Source: Bacillota bacterium (lineage in GTDB: Bacteria; Bacillota; Sulfobacillia; RBS10-35). Taken from it: DNA of 5,836 nt. Under the pieces are notes generated by a model. It saw only the letters and a program-made list of their open reading frames with translations. It did no database searches and was not told the origin of the DNA. The stretch covers positions 1 through 5,836 of the forward strand of contig JASBVX010000099.1 of NCBI GenBank assembly GCA_029960865.1, written 5' to 3'. Position numbers and translations under genes: made by a program. This document shows, piece after piece, positions 1 to 5,495 of this stretch. The number at the start of each line of letters is the position of its first letter. Positions within the stretch are counted from its first letter, which is position 1.

Positions 1-2
1 CC

Positions 3-1670
3 CTGGGCCATCTGGCCCTGGGGGAGTTTCTCTGGGTAGGGGAGGCGTCTTTGCCCCAGCGGGCTCCCTGGATGCGCCCCCAAGAACCGGAGGTTTGCGT
101 CCGCTTTCCGGTGGAAAGCCTTATCGCCCGGCGGACGTTCGTCTTCGCCCGGGCGGGATTTGGGAAGTCAAACCTGGTGAAGCTTCTCTTTTCGGAGCTT
201 TACCGCCATTCCCCTACGGTGGAGAGCCGCTTTGGGCGCCAGGCGCCGGTAGGCACCCTGATCTTCGATCGGGATGGGGAGTATTTCTGGCCTGACCACA
301 AAGGGAGGCCAGGTCTGGCCGATGTGCCTCACCTGCAGGATAAGCTGGTGGTCTTCACCACCCGAAAGGGACCTTCGCCTTTTTACGATTCCTTTGTGGC
401 AGGGCCGGTAAAGCTGGATATTCGGAGGCTGCCTCCGGAGATGGTGGTGGGGATTGCTCTTACGCCGGAGAGGCAGGATCAGCAGAACGTGAGGAAGCTG
501 AAAGGACTTTCCCGCAGCGAATGGGAGCGCCTGGTGGATCTCGTTCACCGGGAGGGCAACCGAGCGCCTCTGGAAGAAGTGAGCAAGATCTTGCATCTGG
601 ATAAGACCTCTGAGGTGGAGGCCATCGCCGCCCGCAGCAACATGTACACCATTGTGAAGATGCTGCACCATCCCCAGAGCCGCCTGCTGGATCATCTCCT
701 GAAATCCCTGGAGAAGGGAAAGCTTTGCGTGGTGGATCTTTCCATGGTGTCAGGGGAAGTGGCCCTGGTTCTCTCAGGCCTGATCCTGCAGCATGTCTTC
801 CATAAGAACCAGGAGGAGTTCACCACGAGAGAGGCCAAGACCATCCCCGTGATTGCGGTTCTGGAAGAGGCCCAGAGCGTCCTTGGGTCAGGGGTGGCCA
901 GCCACTCTCCATATGTGGCATGGGTGAAAGAAGGGCGCAAGTATGACCTGGGGGCGGTCCTCATCACGCAGCAGCCGGGGAGCATTTCCAGAGAGCTCCT
1001 TTCTCAGGGCGACAACTGGTTTATCTTCCACCTCCTCTCGGCGGGGGATCTGAAGGCGGTGAAGGAGGCCAATGCCCATTTCGGCGATGATCTTTTGAGC
1101 TCTCTCTTGAATGAGCCGATTCCAGGCCATGGGATCTTTTGGTCTAGCGTCAGCGGGAAGGCTTATCCTCTTCCCCTCAGGGTTCTGTCCTACGAAGACC
1201 GTTACCGGGTGATGGATCCTCATTTTCAAAAGGAGGCGACGGCAACCTTTGCCCGGGAGCTGAAGGCGAGTCCTGCCCCCAAGGCTGAGGAAGAAGACCC
1301 TGCCGTGGAGGATGAAGAGGGCTCCCCAGAAGACCCCGGGGAAGGGCCGGAAGGAGATTATCTTAAAGAGGTGTATGACCGGGTACTGCGGGAAGTGGGG
1401 AAAGGAGACGGGCCACTGGTAGAGCAGGTGCGCCAATACGGGCGGTGGGGGATCTTTTGGGCCGGTGTGGCCAGCGCCGTTAAAGCAGCGATGCCAGACG
1501 ACGTGGAGCCTAATAACTCCATGGTGAATGATTTGGTGGCCAAAACCATGGACCACTATTTCGGTAAGCAAAGATGGCGCCCAGAGAGAGATGAGGAGAA
1601 CCGGTTGCGCATCCATTTTGAGGCCGATGCTCTGGAAGCCTTTCTTCAGCGCTACGCGAGGGAACCCTAA
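3..1670 (+). CDS. HerA/DUF87-type P-loop ATPase, 5' partial
   Basis: Predicted cytoplasmic DNA-translocating ATPase of the HerA/FtsK superfamily. Residues are numbered from TTG 51. Seen: Walker A ARAGFGKS at 33-40, matching [AG]x4GK[ST]; the HerA-like strand FDRDGEYFWPD near 72-82; a conserved VVDLS segment near 226-231; Walker B IAVLEEAQ ending at 275, with E272/E273 as likely catalytic acids; and ITQQPGSISRELLSQ at 305-319, the usual HerA sensor region. An acidic, Pro/Glu-rich linker (about 406-436) joins the ATPase core to a roughly 100-residue C-terminal domain that I do not recognise. The frame is open from TTG 51 to the window edge, and only about 30 residues precede Walker A from that codon, fewer than a HerA N-terminal barrel needs. 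The true start is therefore probably outside the window. The gene ends in a TAATG overlap with a DNA methyltransferase, so the two are co-translated. The ATPase family is confident; the cellular role (defence, modification or repair) is inferred. HerA-NurA repair is less likely because no NurA is seen. Confidence 0.85.
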   Translation: MGHLALGEFLWVGEASLPQRAPWMRPQEPEVCVRFPVESLIARRTFVFARAGFGKSNLVKLLFSELYRHSPTVESRFGRQAPVGTLIFDRDGEYFWPDHKGRPGLADVPHLQDKLVVFTTRKGPSPFYDSFVAGPVKLDIRRLPPEMVVGIALTPERQDQQNVRKLKGLSRSEWERLVDLVHREGNRAPLEEVSKILHLDKTSEVEAIAARSNMYTIVKMLHHPQSRLLDHLLKSLEKGKLCVVDLSMVSGEVALVLSGLILQHVFHKNQEEFTTREAKTIPVIAVLEEAQSVLGSGVASHSPYVAWVKEGRKYDLGAVLITQQPGSISRELLSQGDNWFIFHLLSAGDLKAVKEANAHFGDDLLSSLLNEPIPGHGIFWSSVSGKAYPLPLRVLSYEDRYRVMDPHFQKEATATFARELKASPAPKAEEEDPAVEDEEGSPEDPGEGPEGDYLKEVYDRVLREVGKGDGPLVEQVRQYGRWGIFWAGVASAVKAAMPDDVEPNNSMVNDLVAKTMDHYFGKQRWRPERDEENRLRIHFEADALEAFLQRYAREP

Positions 1671-1672
1671 TG
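1658..1672 (+). promoter_or_regulatory. Ribosome binding site and TAATG stop/start overlap
   Basis: GAGGGA at 1658-1663 sits 6 bases before the ATG at 1670. The A of that ATG is the last base of the upstream TAA stop. This supports the methyltransferase start and translational coupling to the ATPase gene. Confidence 0.7.
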
Positions 1673-2731
1673 CAGCTCTACCAGGCGGCGCCTTACTACA
1701 CCATGTTTCCCATCGGCTTTCCCGCGAATTACCTGGAGAAGGCTAGACCCGGCACGTGGGTCCTGGATCCGTTTTGTGGCAGGGGGACCACCCTCTTTGC
1801 TGCCCGCCTGAGAGGGCTGCCAGCGGCAGGGATCGATATCAGTCCCGTGGCGGCGGCCATGGCCCAAGCTCAGCTGGCCTACGCCTCGGAAAGAGAAGTG
1901 ATGGCTCTTCTGCGGGATCTGCTGGCGCAAGACGATGAACCCCCTCAGGGGGCGTTCTGGGAACTGGGTTACCATGCCAGCACGCTGAAAGCGATTTCAG
2001 GGGTGAGAAAGGGGCTTCTTCACCTGGAAGGGGACGCGGCTCATCTCTTGCGGCTGTTCTTTCTCGGAAGACTCCATGGGCCTCTTCGCAAGACCCCTTC
2101 CTACCTCTCGAATCAGATGCCTCGCACCTATGCCCCCAAACCGGGCTATGCCGTCCGGTTCTGGCAGAGAAAAGAACTTTATCCTCCCGAGGTGGATGTG
2201 CTCCGGGTCATCCAGAGGGTGGCTCAGCGGTATCTTGTAAGCCTGCCGCCAAAAGTGGAGGGTGAGGTGGCAAGAGGAGATGCCCGCACCTTCGATTTTC
2301 TCTCCCTGGGAGGACCTTACCGCCTCATCATCACGTCGCCTCCCTATCCCGGGATGAGGACCTATGTGCCCGATCAGTGGCTGAGGCACTGGTTTCTGGG
2401 AGGGCGTCCCGAGGTGAGCTACCGCTATGAGGGACAGCTGGGAAGCCGCCGCTGGGTGGACTACGGGCTGGAGCTGAGGCAGGTGTGGCTGAATGTCGCC
2501 AAGGCTTCTCTTCCGGGAGCCTGGTTGATGGTAAGGATGGGGGCGCTCCCGTCTACTGTTGGCATGGATCCGGGGGAGCTCTTGCGTTTTTCCCTGATAG
2601 ATACGCCCTGGAAGCTCAAAACGCTCAAGGGCGCCGCGACAGCTCAGGAGGGAAGGCGGCAAGCCCTTCAGTTTGGGAAGCAGGGGAAGGCCCTTTTGGA
2701 GTATGACGGGGTGGCTCGTTTGGAGGGGTAG
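1670..2731 (+). CDS. DNA methyltransferase (N4-cytosine/N6-adenine type)
   Basis: SAM-dependent amino-methyltransferase acting on DNA, 353 residues. Seen in order: a motif X-like segment YYTMFPIGFPANYLE (9-23); motif I DPFCGRGTT (33-41), the SAM-binding loop; motif II GIDISP (54-59), with D56 a likely ribose-binding acid; a motif III-like GDAR near 203-206; and the catalytic motif IV TSPPY (222-226). SPPY is most typical of N4-cytosine enzymes but also occurs in N6-adenine ones, so the modified base is open. The SAM-binding motifs precede the catalytic motif, unlike the beta order often seen with a DPFxGxGTT/TSPPY pair. About 145 residues between motifs II and III probably hold target-recognition or helical insert sequence. 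The 1-base overlap with the ATPase gene suggests one functional unit. No restriction endonuclease is adjacent, so it could be a solitary methylase or the modification part of a larger defence cassette. The enzyme class is confident; target sequence and role are unknown. Confidence 0.88.
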   Translation: MQLYQAAPYYTMFPIGFPANYLEKARPGTWVLDPFCGRGTTLFAARLRGLPAAGIDISPVAAAMAQAQLAYASEREVMALLRDLLAQDDEPPQGAFWELGYHASTLKAISGVRKGLLHLEGDAAHLLRLFFLGRLHGPLRKTPSYLSNQMPRTYAPKPGYAVRFWQRKELYPPEVDVLRVIQRVAQRYLVSLPPKVEGEVARGDARTFDFLSLGGPYRLIITSPPYPGMRTYVPDQWLRHWFLGGRPEVSYRYEGQLGSRRWVDYGLELRQVWLNVAKASLPGAWLMVRMGALPSTVGMDPGELLRFSLIDTPWKLKTLKGAATAQEGRRQALQFGKQGKALLEYDGVARLEG

Positions 2732-2822
2732 CAAGCGGCCCTTGACGGACGAACCGAACCCCTTCCTGCCGCCACATCTCCCTCTTTTGCGCCACAGTTA
2801 TTCTTTCAAAGCCCGATCCCTA
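2732..2822. other. Spacer after methyltransferase gene; nothing recognised
   Basis: This is the first part of a 311-base gap between genes. I found no convincing coding sequence, strong hairpin with a T-run, or repeat. Transcription from the methyltransferase unit may therefore continue toward the riboswitch leader, whose own terminator would then also act on read-through. Confidence 0.4.
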
Positions 2823-2852
2823 TTGACACCCTCCTAAACCTCCTGTGATACT
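2823..2852 (+). promoter_or_regulatory. Sigma-70/sigma-A-type promoter of the met operon
   Basis: A perfect -35 box TTGACA at 2823-2828 is followed after 18 bases by GATACT at 2847-2852 (4 of 6 to TATAAT). An extended -10 TG lies at 2844-2845. Transcription would start near 2859, about 14 bases before the riboswitch P1 helix, which is the usual arrangement for a riboswitch leader. Confidence 0.7.
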
Positions 2853-2872
2853 GTTGTCCAAACTGAATCCGG

Positions 2873-2984
2873 CCTTTCATCCAGAGCGGCAGAGGGACGG
2901 GCCCGATGATGCCGCGGCAACCGCCAAATCTTTGGAAAGGTGCCAATTCCCGCGGCTTTCGCAAGAAGGCCGGGAGATGAGAGG
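2873..2984 (+). promoter_or_regulatory. SAM-I (S-box) riboswitch aptamer
   Basis: Cis-acting RNA that binds S-adenosylmethionine and controls the methionine genes downstream. Helices seen: P1 pairs 2873-2881 with 2976-2984 (9 bp, one G-U). P2a pairs GCGGC (2886-2890) with GCCGC (2911-2915). P2b pairs GGG (2894-2896) with CCC (2902-2904), with kink-turn bases around AGAGGGA and GATGAT. P3 has CCAA (2924-2927) pairing with TTGG (2932-2935), flanked by the conserved GGCAACC and GGTGCCAATTCC. P4 pairs 2954-2960 with 2965-2971 and is capped by a GCAA tetraloop. The GG in the P2 loop (near 2899-2901) can form the family pseudoknot with CC at 2921-2922. Conserved bases and helix order all match the SAM-I family. 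Its position directly before metY/metX fits the known regulon. Identification is very secure; ligand response is inferred from the family. Confidence 0.95.
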
Positions 2985-3023
2985 AGGCATGGTGGGGTAT
3001 CCCTGATGTCCCGGCCTCTTCTC
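2979..3023 (+). promoter_or_regulatory. Antiterminator of the SAM-I riboswitch
   Basis: GAGAGGAGGC (2979-2988) can pair over 10 consecutive positions, one of them G-U, with GCCTCTTCTC (3014-3023). The left arm shares bases 2979-2984 with the P1 3' strand, and the right arm shares 3014-3020 with the terminator 5' arm. The three helices therefore exclude one another. Without SAM the antiterminator forms and metY/metX are read; with SAM, P1 holds the left arm and the terminator forms. The pairing is seen directly; the switch logic is established for S-box leaders. Confidence 0.85.
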
Positions 3024-3042
3024 GCAAGGGGCCGGATTCTTT
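3011..3042 (+). terminator. Riboswitch-controlled intrinsic terminator
   Basis: A 10-bp stem, CCGGCCTCTT (3011-3020) with AAGGGGCCGG (3026-3035), has one T-G wobble, a CTCGC loop and a T-rich tail ATTCTTT (3036-3042). The tail is short and interrupted, so termination may be incomplete. It lies just before the metY ribosome binding site, as expected of the expression platform of the SAM-I leader. Confidence 0.85.
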
Positions 3043-3045
3043 ATG

Positions 3046-3052
3046 GAGGGGG
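3046..3052 (+). promoter_or_regulatory. metY ribosome binding site
   Basis: The GGAGGGGG run at about 3045-3052 lies 8 bases before TTG 3061. It falls downstream of the ATG at 3043 and directly abuts the out-of-frame ATG at 3053, so it serves neither. It is the main reason to prefer TTG 3061 as the metY start. Confidence 0.65.
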
Positions 3053-3060
3053 ATGCCTCG

Positions 3061-4353
3061 TTGGAAACCCAGTTCGCCGACTATGGCTTCGCCACGCTAG
3101 CCGTGCACGCAGGTCAGGAGGTCGATCCTGCCACCGGTGCCCGGGCAGTGCCCATCTACGAGACGACCTCTTTTGTATTCCAGAGCTCCGACCACGCGGC
3201 CCAGCTCTTTAACCTGGAAGCCGAAGGTCACATCTACACCCGTATCTCCAACCCCACCGTCGCTGCCTTTGAGAAACGGATGGCCGCCCTGGAAAAGGGG
3301 GTAGGGGCCCTGGCCACCGCCAGCGGCCAGGCCGCCACCACCCTCGCCATCTTGAACATCGCCCATCCCGGAAGCGAAGTGGTAGCCGCCGCGAGCCTCT
3401 ACGGGGGGACCGTTAACCTTCTGGCCAACAGCCTCCCTGATCTGGGGATCACCGTCCGCTTCGTGGATCCTTCCGATCCTCAGAATTTCGCCAAGGCCAT
3501 CACCGAGAAGACCTGCTGCGTCTTTGGGGAAACCATCGGCAATCCCAAACTGGATATCCTGGATATCGAGGAAGTAGCAAGGGTGGCCCACCAGCATGGC
3601 GTCCCCCTCATCGTGGACAACACCTTTCCCACCCCCTATCTCTGCCGGCCCTTGGAATGGGGGGCCGACATCGTCGTCCACTCGGCCACCAAGTGGATCG
3701 GCGGCCATGGCCACTCCATCGGGGGGGTGGTGGTGGATGGCGGCTCTTTTGACTGGGGAAACGGCCGCTTTCCTCGCCTCGTGAACCCTGATCCCGGCTA
3801 CCATGGCCTTTCCTACTGGGAGGAGTTCAAAGAAGCCGCCTACATCACCAAGCTCCGGGTCCAGCTCATGAGGGACTACGGCCCTGCCCTCAGCCCCTTT
3901 AGCGCCTTTCTCTTCCTTGCCGGATTGGAAACCCTCCATGTGCGCATGGATCGCCACTCGGAAAACGCTCTGGGCCTTGCAAAGTGGCTGAAGGACCATC
4001 CGGCCGTCAGCTGGGTGCGCTACCCTGGCCTTCCCGGCGACCCCGGCTATGAGCTGGCCCAGAAATACCTTCCCCAAGGGGCGGGAGGCATGGTGGTCTT
4101 CGGCGTTAAGGGAGGTCTCGAGGCCGGCAAGAAGGTTATCGACCGGGTCAAGCTCTGGTCTCATCTGGCCAACGTCGGGGACGTCAAATCCCTCATCATC
4201 CACCCCGCCAGCACGACCCACCAGCAGCTCACCACGGAGCAGAGGGAGGCTGCCGGGGTCGCCGAGGACCTCATCCGCCTCTCCGTGGGCATCGAGGATC
4301 TAGAGGATCTGAAGGGCGATCTGGAGCGGGCCCTCGAGGGGGCGGCCCTCTGA
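3061..4353 (+). CDS. metY: O-acetylhomoserine sulfhydrylase (PLP-dependent)
   Basis: Cytoplasmic PLP enzyme of the Cys/Met metabolism (cystathionine gamma-synthase-like) family. It converts O-acetylhomoserine and sulfide to homocysteine and acetate in direct-sulfhydrylation methionine synthesis. The N-terminus (GFATLAVHAGQE, then ATGARAVPIYETTSFVF) and the long form of about 430 residues are typical of MetY rather than of the shorter MetB/MetC. Seen: the YTRISNPT phosphate-contact motif; SGQAATTLAILNIA; the DNTFPTPYLCRP segment, whose Asp contacts the PLP ring nitrogen; SATKWIGGHGHS, with the PLP-binding lysine at K211 counted from TTG 3061; and HPASTTHQQL with LSVGIED near the C-terminus. 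TTG 3061 is chosen because GGAGGGGG lies 8 bases upstream and the family N-terminus begins a few residues later. ATG 3043, which would add six residues, directly abuts the terminator tail and has no binding site. The gene is controlled by the SAM-I riboswitch upstream and is followed closely by metX. Confidence 0.93.
   Translation: METQFADYGFATLAVHAGQEVDPATGARAVPIYETTSFVFQSSDHAAQLFNLEAEGHIYTRISNPTVAAFEKRMAALEKGVGALATASGQAATTLAILNIAHPGSEVVAAASLYGGTVNLLANSLPDLGITVRFVDPSDPQNFAKAITEKTCCVFGETIGNPKLDILDIEEVARVAHQHGVPLIVDNTFPTPYLCRPLEWGADIVVHSATKWIGGHGHSIGGVVVDGGSFDWGNGRFPRLVNPDPGYHGLSYWEEFKEAAYITKLRVQLMRDYGPALSPFSAFLFLAGLETLHVRMDRHSENALGLAKWLKDHPAVSWVRYPGLPGDPGYELAQKYLPQGAGGMVVFGVKGGLEAGKKVIDRVKLWSHLANVGDVKSLIIHPASTTHQQLTTEQREAAGVAEDLIRLSVGIEDLEDLKGDLERALEGAAL
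4336..4352 (+). promoter_or_regulatory. Candidate metX binding site and CTG start overlapping the metY stop
   Basis: GAGGGGG (4336-4342) lies 7 bases before a CTG (4350-4352) that shares bases with the metY TGA stop, an overlap of the ATGA type. The CTG is in frame with metX and would add 22 residues, restoring the family N-terminal strand. CTG is a rare start codon, so this is inference. Confidence 0.35.
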
Positions 4354-4381
4354 CCCGCCGCCTCCTCCCCCTCCCGGGTCC

Positions 4382-4403
4382 TTTTCCCCTGGAAAGGGGA
4401 GGG
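4382..4403 (+). other. Hairpin between metY and metX
   Basis: Bases 4382-4390 can pair with 4395-4403 around a GGAA tetraloop, with a core TCCCCT/AGGGGA and outer T-G wobbles. No T-run follows, so it is not a convincing terminator. It could affect metX translation or message stability. It overlaps the likely upstream extension of metX, so it may equally be a chance product of coding sequence. Confidence 0.4.
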
Positions 4404-4415
4404 ATCCTTTCGGGA

Positions 4416-5414
4416 GTGGAGGTGGCCTTTGAAACCTACGGGGAACTCGGGGAAGGCAGGGACAACGCCGTCTGGGTGTGCCACGCCCTCACCGGCGATG
4501 CCCACCCTGCTTCCCACCAGGAAGGGGATCCTCCAGGGTGGTGGGAAGGCATGATCGGTCCCGGCCTTCCCCTGGATACCCGGAAGTGGTTCATCGTCTG
4601 CAGCAACGTTCTGGGAGGCTGCTCCGGCACCACAGGCCCTTCTTTCCCTCACCCTGAGGATGGCCTCCCCTGGGAGTTGCGCTTTCCCCCGATCACCGTA
4701 GGAGATATGGTGCGGGTGCAAAGGGAGCTGGCCCGGGCCCTTGGTATCCGGCGTTTCGCCCTGGTGGTGGGAGGTTCCCTTGGAGCCATGCAGGCCCTGG
4801 AGTGGGCTGCCCAGGCTCCGCAGAGGGTGCAAAGGGTCTTGGCCCTGGCCGGCCCCTGGGCCAGTTCCCCCCAGGCCATCGCCTGGAACGAAGTGGGGCG
4901 CCAGGCCATCCTCCTGGACCTGGAGAGGAAAGGAACAGGCGTGGGCGGCATGGCCCTGGCCCGGATGCTGGCCATGATCACTTACCGGAGCAACCAGGAG
5001 TTCCAGGCCCGGTTCGGCCGCCGGGAACGGCTAGCTCCCGCCGAAAGCCCCCATCCCTTTGCTCTTCAGTATCAGGTGGAAAGCTACCTCCACCACCACG
5101 GGGAAAAGCTGGTCCGGCGCTTCGACCCTTATAGCTACCTCTACCTCACCCGGGCCATGGACTTCTTCGATCTGGGAGCCCACCCTGAGGAGACCTGGGA
5201 AAAAGTGCGGGCTGCCGGCGTCAGAGTGATGGCAGCCGGCATCGACAGCGACATCCTCTATCCTGCGGTGGAAATAAAGGAGCTGGTCCGCCACCTGCAA
5301 AAGCGGGGTATCCGGGCCGTGTACGAAGAGATCCGCAGCCTTCACGGCCACGATGCCTTCCTCATCGAGAAAGAGGCGACGGGAGCTCTGGTGGAGAAGG
5401 CCCTCCACATGTAG
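4416..5414 (+). CDS. metX: Homoserine O-acetyltransferase (MetX), start uncertain
   Basis: Alpha/beta-hydrolase-fold enzyme that acylates homoserine, from acetyl-CoA if the family name holds, to supply the substrate of MetY. Residues are numbered from GTG 4416. Seen: FETYGEL (5-11); CHALTGDAH with the family HALTG oxyanion segment; the nucleophile elbow GGSLGAMQALEWA with S121; SDILYP with acid D279; and the HGHDAFLIE segment with H312. The triad is complete. From GTG the protein has 332 residues, short for MetX (usually about 350-380). The frame is open upstream, and GGILSGVEVAFETYG matches the family's usual first strand, six to seven residues of which lie before the GTG. A purine-rich GGGGAGGG (4396-4403) lies 12 bases before the GTG, rather far. 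The real start is therefore probably further upstream; CTG 4350 is the best candidate and would give 354 residues. Co-transcription with metY under the SAM-I riboswitch is clear from the short gap. Acetyl- versus succinyl-CoA preference cannot be read here, but the MetY partner favours acetyl. Confidence 0.92.
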   Translation: MEVAFETYGELGEGRDNAVWVCHALTGDAHPASHQEGDPPGWWEGMIGPGLPLDTRKWFIVCSNVLGGCSGTTGPSFPHPEDGLPWELRFPPITVGDMVRVQRELARALGIRRFALVVGGSLGAMQALEWAAQAPQRVQRVLALAGPWASSPQAIAWNEVGRQAILLDLERKGTGVGGMALARMLAMITYRSNQEFQARFGRRERLAPAESPHPFALQYQVESYLHHHGEKLVRRFDPYSYLYLTRAMDFFDLGAHPEETWEKVRAAGVRVMAAGIDSDILYPAVEIKELVRHLQKRGIRAVYEEIRSLHGHDAFLIEKEATGALVEKALHM

Positions 5415-5438
5415 GTGCCGCGAAAAGAGAGAGAGGGA

Positions 5439-5475
5439 AAGGGCCCCTTCCGGGGATGATCCCGGAGGGGGCCTT
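5439..5475. terminator. Strong hairpin terminator between convergent genes
   Basis: Bases 5439-5454 pair with 5461-5475 over 15 bp with one bulged G (5443) and a GATGAT loop. On the minus strand the hairpin is followed by a pyrimidine tract with TTTCCC and, further on, CTTTT (complement of 5422-5440), which suits termination of the S9 peptidase gene. On the plus strand no T-run follows, but its strength and its place 24 bases after the metX stop make a two-way role plausible. Confidence 0.7.
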
Positions 5476-5495
5476 AGGGTGAAAGGCGCTTAAGG

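Noticed and set aside
888..1616. Minus-strand open frame (242 codons) opposite the ATPase gene
   Set aside because: It has no recognisable domain. The plus strand carries clear Walker motifs over the same bases.
1997..2734. Minus-strand open frame (245 codons) opposite the methyltransferase gene
   Set aside because: The translation is Pro/His/Leu-rich without motifs. The plus strand encodes the TSPPY methylase, so this is a shadow.
1670..2984. Functional link between the SAM-using methylase and the SAM riboswitch next door
   Set aside because: The riboswitch has its own promoter and points to metY/metX. The methylase lies upstream of it and is not under its control, so adjacency is probably coincidence.
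2806..3212. Small open frames on both strands across the riboswitch leader
   Set aside because: The bases are accounted for by the conserved RNA structure and promoter, and no start has a supporting ribosome binding site.
3097..4221. Long minus-strand open frame (374 codons) opposite metY
   Set aside because: It is low-complexity Gly/Asp/Val/His-rich translation with no family resemblance and is fully explained by codon bias on the coding strand of metY.
1214..4531. Six GGATCC sites (1214, 1765, 2566, 3465, 4402, 4526) as a possible methylase target
   Set aside because: This is more than expected by chance, but the sites mostly fall in favoured codon contexts (GAT followed by C-initial codons). 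Nothing links the methylase to this sequence, and over-representation alone does not show a target.
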